Assembly: GCA_026770585.1 (NCBI GenBank) | Contig: MU646317.1 | Coordinates: forward strand, 342,064-354,602 | DNA from: Baffinella frigidus | Taxonomy: Eukaryota; Cryptophyceae; Cryptomonadales; Baffinellaceae | Direction: 5' to 3' | DNA: 12,539 bases | Shown here: in pieces, positions 11,101 to 12,539 of the stretch | How positions within the stretch are numbered: the first letter of the stretch is position 1 | Layout of the letters: each line of letters begins with the position of its first letter | Notes under the pieces: generated by a model | Told to the model about the DNA's origin: nothing | Seen by the model: the letters and a program-made list of their open reading frames with translations, nothing else | Database searches by the model: none | Translations under genes and position numbers: made by a program

Positions 11101-12145
11101 AGTTTGCTGCTCTGTGGCGTTCTGACGCTCTCGCTAATTAGGCAAGGCATGAATTGTTCCACTCCAGAGTTGACGGATCTGTACCGGAACCCCAGCACGT
11201 CAACTTTCGAAAAGTCTGCTAGCCCGCCTTACTTGTCCGCAGGTCTGCTCAAAGTAGACATGTATGTTGCTTATATAGATAACAAATATAAATAATCAAA
11301 TAACATAAATAATTGAACAATACAAATAACACAAATATTTAAACAATACGATAAATAATTAAACAATATGGTGTGTGCAGGTCTGCTCGGAGCTATTGCA
11401 GGCGGAATCTGAGAGGATCCGCAGCGGAGACCATTCGGCGCACACGGGAACCACTTGCGCCAACAACGGTGCGGGCCTATTCAAAAGTCAACTCAACCCG
11501 GTGTGTACTCGAGCGGGGCTTGGAATCGAACCCCTGTGGTACAAACACTGGGACAAGAAAGGTGCGGGGCTGAACGGTCTAAGCCAATGTCAACTCCGGC
11601 CCGTTTGTATCAAAGAGGCGCTCGAAATCGAACCCCCTCCCCCCCTAGGCCAGACTGCTGGAGGGGGTAGCTCCCTTCGGGAACGCCAATTTTGGCGTTG
11701 AACTATGCAAAAAGTAAACAATTCCTCCTTATTCCTTCCGGGTAAATGACTTTTGGCGGCCCCTTCCATGAATCTGGCGTGGCCGGTACAAACCCGAGAA
11801 ACCGCAAATGTTGGCAAGTCCAGCACCGGTGACGCCTCGGACCTCGAAAGTGGTCCTCTCTCAAAAGTGGTTCCCGGGGCTAAAAAACTGTTTTCGGAAC
11901 TCAAACGTGGGCATGTTGTGTCCGGACTCGAAAGTGGTTGTGTCTCAAAAGTGGTTGTGTCTCAAAAGTGGCTGTGTCTCAAAAGTGGTCTCAAGCGAGG
12001 ATGTGTCCGCGCAGGTGGGGAATTCAAGCATCCGAATTTGGAGCAGGACAACGTGAAACAGCATACGCTTCCGAAAACTGAGCACCGTCCGCATCACCAC
12101 CACCACCACCACCATGTAAACCCCCTACCACGCCAGAGGGCTTGA
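5132..12145 (+). CDS. Spliced gene: N-myristoylated (predicted) ankyrin-repeat protein with His-rich tail
   Basis: Twelve-exon model: 5132-5196, 5533-5577, 6321-6373, 6661-6723, 6883-6927, 7303-7335, 7410-7474, 9043-9168, 10100-10159, 10471-10494, 11381-11468 and 12015-12145. All introns are GT-AG, phases agree at every junction, and the sum is 798 nt (265 residues plus TGA). In order the protein has a myristoylation-type start (MGAAESK), a CxxC segment (GDCDIC, about residues 26-31), a disordered Ser/Pro/Gly linker with FG pairs (about 37-102), ankyrin repeats (about 112-144, 145-177 and 178-210) and a tail with eight His (249-256). Ankyrin repeats are protein-protein binding modules. The molecular function is unknown; a membrane-tethered adaptor is an inference from the N terminus. 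Exons 8-11 are firmest because together they form continuous ankyrin helices. Exon 6 is optional: it is 33 nt, so skipping it keeps frame. An upstream alternative first exon cannot be excluded. Confidence 0.75.
5197..5532 (+). other. Intron 1 of the ankyrin gene
   Basis: 336 bp from GTAAAC to CTCTCTCGCAG. It is largely unique sequence without telomere-like repeats, unlike the later introns. No exon-edge copies were found. Confidence 0.55.
5533..5577 (+). CDS. Exon 2 of the ankyrin gene (CxxC segment)
   Basis: The acceptor is very clear: a CT run ending TCTCGCAG. The donor GTGAGT is near consensus. The 45-nt exon enters with one base and leaves with two, encoding WWLGDCDICSTAPV. The Trp-Trp followed by CDIC recalls half of a small zinc-binding site, but no second Cys pair follows nearby, so no zinc finger is claimed. 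Confidence 0.7.
5578..5800 (+). repeat. CCCTAAA tract at the start of intron 2
   Basis: Within five bases of the exon-2 donor the sequence becomes CCCTAAA repeats, decaying to CCCCAAA, CCGTAAA and CCTGAACC forms. No coding sequence is seen. Confidence 0.85.
5801..6008 (+). other. Unique-looking part of intron 2
   Basis: No exon, repeat or RNA gene is recognised. GTTTCGCGCAG at about 5880-5890 resembles an acceptor, but no open exon of the right phase with a donor follows. Confidence 0.4.
6009..6150. mobile_element. MITE-like element (copy 2 of the 4167-4318 family)
   Basis: Ends TCTGGCTCTG and GTAGAGCTAGA form imperfect inverted tips. The interior matches the 4167-4318 element in opposite orientation, with the 40-bp dyad module at 6072-6111. 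Confidence 0.7.
6072..6111 (+). repeat. 40-bp dyad module (reference copy)
   Basis: Begins AAGTTGACGG, contains TTGTACC at fixed position, ends GTCAACTT; the outer 8 bp are perfectly inverted. Other copies: 4214-4254 (minus, 41 bp), 9175-9214, 9248-9287, 10803-10842, 11167-11206 and 12220-12259, all 40 bp. Confidence 0.85.
6187..6300 (+). repeat. G-rich then C-rich heptamers around a copy of the exon 3 acceptor
   Basis: TTCGGGGTTTAGGG repeats (about 6190-6215) are followed by GGCCTCTCTTTCGCAG/ATTTGG, a copy of the exon-3 edge. CCTAAACCCC repeats (6248-6290) follow. The two tracts are complementary and could fold back around the acceptor copy. Confidence 0.75.
6321..6373 (+). CDS. Exon 3 of the ankyrin gene (linker)
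   Basis: The acceptor is TCTTTCGCAG and the donor GTATGC. It enters in the phase left by exon 2 (CC+G gives Pro) and encodes FGVVPDTNSKPAFGAPI, leaving one base. A degenerate copy of its acceptor and first bases lies upstream at 6225-6245. Confidence 0.65.
6411..6568 (+). repeat. CCCTAAA tract and truncated copy of exon 4 (intron 3)
   Basis: A heptamer tract at 6415-6525 is followed by AAGCAG and 36 nt (6533-6568) resembling exon 4 (CGCCCACCTCCCAA, CCACAG). It then diverges. Confidence 0.8.
6661..6723 (+). CDS. Exon 4 of the ankyrin gene (Ser/Thr/Pro/Asn linker)
   Basis: The acceptor is AAAACAG and the donor GTAGAC. It is a symmetric exon (one base in hand on both sides) and encodes AQAPTSQNPSTAGSSSANPT. 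Another frame is also open and proline-rich (VHRRPPPKIPPQP), but only the chosen frame fits the neighbouring phases. A truncated copy of the first 36 nt sits at 6533-6568. Confidence 0.6.
6755..6882 (+). repeat. CCCGAAA heptamer block, intron 4
   Basis: Mostly CCCGAAA with CCGAAAT variants, contrasting with the CCCTAAA-dominated tracts nearby. Confidence 0.85.
6883..6927 (+). CDS. Exon 5 of the ankyrin gene (GLFG-containing linker)
   Basis: This 45-nt symmetric exon lies between ACACCAG and GTAAAA and encodes GNFISGLFGGAKKE. The GLFG tetrapeptide also occurs in nucleoporin FG domains, but one copy is not evidence for that function. It is surrounded on both sides by CCCGAAA/CCCTAAA repeats, against which its mixed composition stands out. 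Confidence 0.6.
6928..7245 (+). repeat. CCCGAAA then CCCTAAA tract, intron 5
   Basis: It starts at the exon-5 donor with seven near-perfect CCCGAAA units (to about 6970) and passes into long near-perfect CCCTAAA runs (about 7000-7080 and 7125-7180), with an abrupt change of variant. Confidence 0.9.
7303..7335 (+). CDS. Possible exon 6 of the ankyrin gene (optional)
   Basis: A tandem CAGCAG acceptor is followed by an open frame in the right phase encoding KTAKKPDQAD, with a weak donor GTGCCG. Its flanks (7250-7280 and 7367-7398, sharing GTACGGGGAAC) are copies of each other, so this could be an exon created or trapped by intron-end duplication. Skipping it keeps frame, because exon 5 joins exon 7 to give Ala. 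Confidence 0.4.
7410..7474 (+). CDS. Exon 7 of the ankyrin gene (start of ankyrin repeat 1)
   Basis: Between AAACCAG and GTGCGC, this exon encodes GESVEAMRMSLHEELCRLCSQ and ends in phase 0. The LHEELCRLC helix followed by exon 8 (GATAKLVRFLDAT) forms the first ankyrin repeat. The last 20-30 nt and the donor are repeated five more times downstream. Confidence 0.72.
7475..8280 (+). repeat. Higher-order tandem repeat filling intron 7
   Basis: Copies of the exon-7 donor fall at 7475, 7614, 7798, 7937, 8065 and 8201. The spacings are 139, 184, 139, 128 and 136, giving a 323-bp higher-order period (7475 to 7798; 7614 to 7937). Between donors the sequence is rich in the imperfect unit containing TGTAGGGCCTACA, itself a 6-bp inverted repeat about a central G, followed by ATTGATT. 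Confidence 0.8.
7584..8064 (+). repeat. Extra in-frame copies of the end of exon 7 (possible alternative micro-exons)
   Basis: At 7584-7613, 7759-7797, 7907-7936 and 8026-8064 a TTTAG acceptor-like site is followed by 30 or 39 nt and then GTGCGC. The first two are open in phase 0 (REAYEELCRQ; REACEELCRLCRQ) and would add an ankyrin-like helix. The third ends in TAG exactly at the donor, and the fourth begins with TGA. A fifth, more diverged copy (IHEEICRVCRL) has its donor at 8201. Confidence 0.6.
8281..8455 (+). repeat. About 20-bp minisatellite derived from the intron 7 unit
   Basis: Simple tandem units of the form TTGATTGTAGTGTCTACAA are most regular at 8385-8445. They share the TGTAG...CTACA dyad with the preceding higher-order array. 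Confidence 0.75.
8505..8541 (+). pseudogene. Shorter, more decayed copy of exon 8 acceptor and inner exon sequence
   Basis: GATTTGTATTTCCTCCG, resembling the exon-8 acceptor region, is followed directly by GAAAATGGCCCCAATGGCTC, which resembles the inner exon-8 sequence coding ENGSTA. Most of the first half of the exon is missing. Confidence 0.45.
8585..8662 (+). pseudogene. Decayed copy of ankyrin exon 8 with its acceptor
   Basis: The segment before it (TACAATTGATTTGCAATTCC, then TTCGGGCAG) matches the sequence upstream of real exon 8. The body then matches the exon: read with a one-base shift it gives LDATTAVNLDETNSHDG against LDATKDVTLDATDENGS. The shift arises before the shared CTGGACGCGAC (offset 28 instead of 27), and the frame ends in TGA. 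Splicing to it in phase 0 would give an unrelated frame. Confidence 0.75.
8882..9008. mobile_element. MITE-like element next to exon 8
   Basis: The ends 8882-8902 and 8988-9008 are inverted copies matching at 18 of 21 positions (GGAACA...GAATCTGTCC). The interior holds three GCTATYTTA motifs. It has no coding capacity. It lies 34 bp before the exon-8 start and appears absent from the corresponding flank of the copy at 8585. The target duplication is not clear. Confidence 0.55.
9043..9168 (+). CDS. Exon 8 of the ankyrin gene (core ankyrin repeat)
   Basis: Between CCCGGGCAG and GTGCGA, 42 codons in phase 0 encode GATAKLVRFLDATKDVTL, then DATDENGSTAMHLAAAEGH, then IETCK. DENGSTAMHLAAAEGH is the ankyrin signature (D..G.T.LH.AA..GH), with Met in place of the usual Leu. 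This is the strongest protein-family match in the window. Confidence 0.9.
9169..9310 (+). repeat. Tandem duplication of the exon 8 donor region (73-bp period)
   Basis: The junction CAAGGTGCGAAAGTTGCC occurs at exon 8 (GT at 9169) and again with GT at 9242. Each is followed by the 40-bp dyad module (9175-9214 and 9248-9287) and TTTAGGA. The second copy keeps only a few bases resembling the exon end. Confidence 0.8.
9311..9624 (+). other. Intron 8 mid-region without recognised coding sequence
   Basis: It contains CTGTCTCAGTCTTCCTAGC (9335-9353), a fragment resembling one end of the 4167-4318 element. It also contains a perfect 18-nt palindrome at 9507-9524 (GGGCACGA, TT, TCGTGCCC) preceded by the short pair CGGG...CCCG. 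I see no exon here. Confidence 0.5.
9625..9950 (+). repeat. Degenerate CCCTAAA telomere-like tract, intron 8
   Basis: Heptamer-phased CCCTAAA with many CCCCAAA, CCCTCAA and CCGTAAA variants, C-rich on the sense strand. It is interrupted by an exon-9 start copy at 9859-9894. Confidence 0.85.
9859..9894 (+). pseudogene. Truncated copy 1 of exon 9
   Basis: After GAAACCAG it reads ATGCTCCTACACCGCGGC and on to AAGCCCAAC, encoding MLLHRGLAMKPN against exon 9 VLLHRGAAMKRN. It runs into CCCTAAA repeats, reaching TAA with no donor. Confidence 0.8.
10009..10034 (+). pseudogene. Truncated copy 2 of exon 9, with the strongest acceptor
   Basis: CTTTCCCTCTTCGGTTGCAG is a better acceptor than that of the real exon 9. 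It is followed by ATGCTCCTACACCG, matching exon 9, before similarity stops. It may be a decoy or an ancestral acceptor. Confidence 0.75.
10100..10159 (+). CDS. Exon 9 of the ankyrin gene
   Basis: Between AAACCAG and GTAAAC, 20 codons in phase 0 encode VLLHRGAAMKRNRKGLLPHQ. It continues the second ankyrin repeat (helix, then GA turn) and begins the third (N..G..P). Joined to exon 8 it reads GHIETCKVLLHRGA, a typical ankyrin spacing. Confidence 0.88.
10160..10470 (+). repeat. Telomere-like heptamer tract forming all of intron 9
   Basis: From GTAAACC to CAACACCAG the intron is almost entirely heptamers. CCCTAAA comes first, then a CCCCAAA block at about 10192-10230, CCCTAAA again, a CCATAAA-type block at about 10300-10375, and CCCTAAA/CCCGAAA to the acceptor. 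The donor itself is formed by a heptamer-like GTAAACC. Confidence 0.88.
10471..10494 (+). CDS. Exon 10 of the ankyrin gene (24-nt micro-exon)
   Basis: Eight codons in phase 0 (LADASGYQ) lie between CACCAG and GTACTC. They supply the A...G turn of ankyrin repeat 3 between exon 9 (GLLPHQ) and exon 11 (VCSELLQA). Confidence 0.8.
10513..10680. mobile_element. MITE-like element with about 38-bp inverted ends (intron 10)
   Basis: The left arm 10513-10550 and right arm 10643-10680 are inverted copies sharing ATCCGGG.ACATGTTT and ATTTAAAAGAAA, with a 2-nt length difference near the tips. About 90 bp of interior has no coding sequence. It starts 18 bp after the exon-10 donor. I see no certain target-site duplication. 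Confidence 0.7.
10985..11027. other. Strong perfect hairpin containing CACGTG on both arms
   Basis: The arms TTGGTCACGTGTC (10985-10997) and GACACGTGACCAA (11015-11027) pair perfectly over 13 bp, with CCCC/GGGG complementarity inside. It lies in intron 10. It could be an RNA hairpin, a palindromic binding site (E/G-box core) or a small foldback insertion. Confidence 0.6.
11243..11252 (+). pseudogene. Truncated copy of the exon 11 start with acceptor
   Basis: CTTGTCCGCAG followed by GTCTGCTC matches the exon-11 junction GTGTGTGCAG / GTCTGCTC, then diverges and reaches TAG. Confidence 0.6.
11275..11371 (+). repeat. AT-rich repetitive tract before exon 11
   Basis: Irregular repeats of AAATAATTRAACAATA and ACAAATAAC. 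The base composition differs sharply from the flanks. No coding sequence. Confidence 0.7.
11381..11468 (+). CDS. Exon 11 of the ankyrin gene
   Basis: After GTGTGTGCAG the phase-0 frame encodes VCSELLQAESERIRSGDHSA and then HTGTTCANN, leaving one base before GTGCGG. ASGYQ (exon 10) plus VCSELLQA completes the third ankyrin repeat; after it the protein becomes irregular. A donor-like copy (AAAG then GTGCGGGGCT) lies at 11572. Confidence 0.8.
11469..11648 (-). repeat. Two diverged tandem units in intron 11 with tRNA B-box-like motifs on the minus strand
   Basis: Two units begin GTGCGGG (11469 and 11572) and end in GGAATCGAACCCC or GAAATCGAACCCC. On the minus strand the first reads GGTTCGATTCC, an exact match to the RNA polymerase III B-box pattern GGTTCGANTCC. 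A TGGCTTAGACC stretch upstream resembles an A box, but no cloverleaf can be folded with confidence. A degenerate tRNA-derived SINE is possible. Confidence 0.35.
11649..11782. mobile_element. MITE-like element, copy 2 of the 2161-2293 family
   Basis: It matches 2165-2293 across its length: GCCAGACTGCTGGAGGGGG start, a central palindrome AACGCCAATTTTGGCGTT, and an end CCCCTTCCA...GGCGTGG. The inverted tips are partly eroded on the left. Confidence 0.75.
11862..11989 (+). repeat. Minisatellite before the last exon (17-bp unit)
   Basis: Units TGTGTCTCAAAAGTGGT are tandem at about 11937-11989, with diverged CTCGAAAGTGG and CTCAAAAGTGG copies before them. It ends close to the acceptor GTGTCCGCGCAG. 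Confidence 0.8.
12015..12145 (+). CDS. Exon 12 of the ankyrin gene (terminal, His-rich)
   Basis: After GTCCGCGCAG, in the phase left by exon 11, it encodes GEFKHPNLEQDNVKQ, then HTLPKTEHRP, eight His, and VNPLPRQRA before TGA at 12143-12145. The His run uses CAT and CAC codons. A GT in CATGTAAAC just after the His run could serve as an alternative donor. I see no convincing polyadenylation signal after the stop. Confidence 0.7.
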
Positions 12146-12219
12146 AACATCCACTTTTGACATCTTTCAGGGGAAATCCCTTGAATCCTTAGGTTAATGA
12201 CGTGAGATTTGACGTGGAT

Positions 12220-12405
12220 AAGTTGACGGCTTTGTACCACACACCCAGCATGTCAACTTGAGAATAGCCCGCCAACCCGGCAGAGGCGGAGCTAGAATAT
12301 GCCAGCAGGCGAACTGACATCGAACCGTCTCCTTTACTCTAGGGTTTGGGGTTGAGGGTGTAGGGGTTGGGCCTCTCTTTCGCAGGCGTGGCCCGGCGCC
12401 TAAAC
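12220..12405 (+). repeat. Diverged duplicate of the intron 2 / exon 3 edge region (6072-6246)
   Basis: Shared in order: the 40-bp dyad module, CAACCCG with GCTAGA, GTCTCCTTTAC, a G-rich heptamer tract, GGGCCTCTCTTTCGCAG and GGCCCGGCGCCTAAACCC. It lies just downstream of the stop codon, so it is a duplicated block rather than an intron of this gene. Confidence 0.75.
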
Positions 12406-12539
12406 CCAATACCCTAAACCCCAAGCCCCAAACCCCAAACCCCACACCCAAAACCCCAAACCACGAACCCCGAACCCCAAACCCCAAACCCCAAACCCCG
12501 AACCCCAAACCCCAAACCCCAAACCCCAAACCCCAAACC
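12336..12539 (+). repeat. Heptamer tracts at the right edge: G-rich then CCCCAAA
   Basis: A short TTTGGGG-type tract (12336-12370) precedes an acceptor-like site. From about 12400 to the edge the sequence is mostly CCCCAAA with CCCCGAA variants. The C-rich strand faces the right edge, which is the wrong orientation for a telomere cap there. Confidence 0.85.

Noticed and set aside
12400-12539. Right edge as a true chromosome end
   Set aside because: A right-hand telomere would be G-rich (TTTAGGG) on the plus strand at the edge. Here it is C-rich CCCCAAA, and similar tracts occur throughout introns.

Overview
The window looks like nuclear DNA of a eukaryote with small exons and repeat-filled introns. 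The commonest low-complexity sequence is a degenerate heptamer of the plant/green-algal telomere type (TTTAGGG/CCCTAAA). Many inferred introns begin GTGCG, and several acceptors are GCAG preceded by pyrimidines, as is common in green algae. A prasinophyte-like green alga (for example something like Cymbomonas) is a reasonable guess, but I cannot confirm the taxon. I see no prokaryotic gene layout, rRNA, convincing tRNA, CRISPR array or recognisable viral gene.

Most long open frames here are translations of the heptamer repeats or minisatellites (strings such as GFGFRVSGFGFRV) and are not genes. The real coding signal is in exons of 24-131 nt, with one of 318 nt. Two genes can be pieced together from splice sites, reading phase and protein pattern.

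Plus strand, 5132-12145: a 12-exon model with compatible phase at every junction (798 nt, 265 codons plus stop). It starts MGAAESK, a good N-myristoylation context. It continues through a short CxxC segment and a Ser/Pro/Gly/FG-rich linker to about three ankyrin repeats split over exons 7-11, and ends in a tail with eight consecutive His.

Minus strand, about 4020 down to 27: part of a coiled-coil protein. Four exons (2633-2562, 1930-1613, 1330-1241, 257-195) are all phase 0 and join into one frame; a further exon candidate lies at 3800-3742. The 5' end is not resolved, and the 3' end lies outside the window or is lost.

Between the two genes, 4167-4966 holds a MITE-like element, a possible exon with a GTAAGT donor (4330-4436) and a GC-rich stretch whose coding strand I cannot decide.

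The most unusual feature is the intron content. Most introns of both genes contain extra, mostly truncated copies of the edges of their own flanking exons, splice site included, set among blocks of telomere-like heptamers, minisatellites and short inverted-repeat elements. The heptamer tracts mostly run C-rich on the sense strand of the host gene, and the polarity flips where the gene direction flips. One 40-bp inverted-repeat module recurs seven times at near-constant length. Several MITE-like elements are visible, one of them inserted inside an exon copy.
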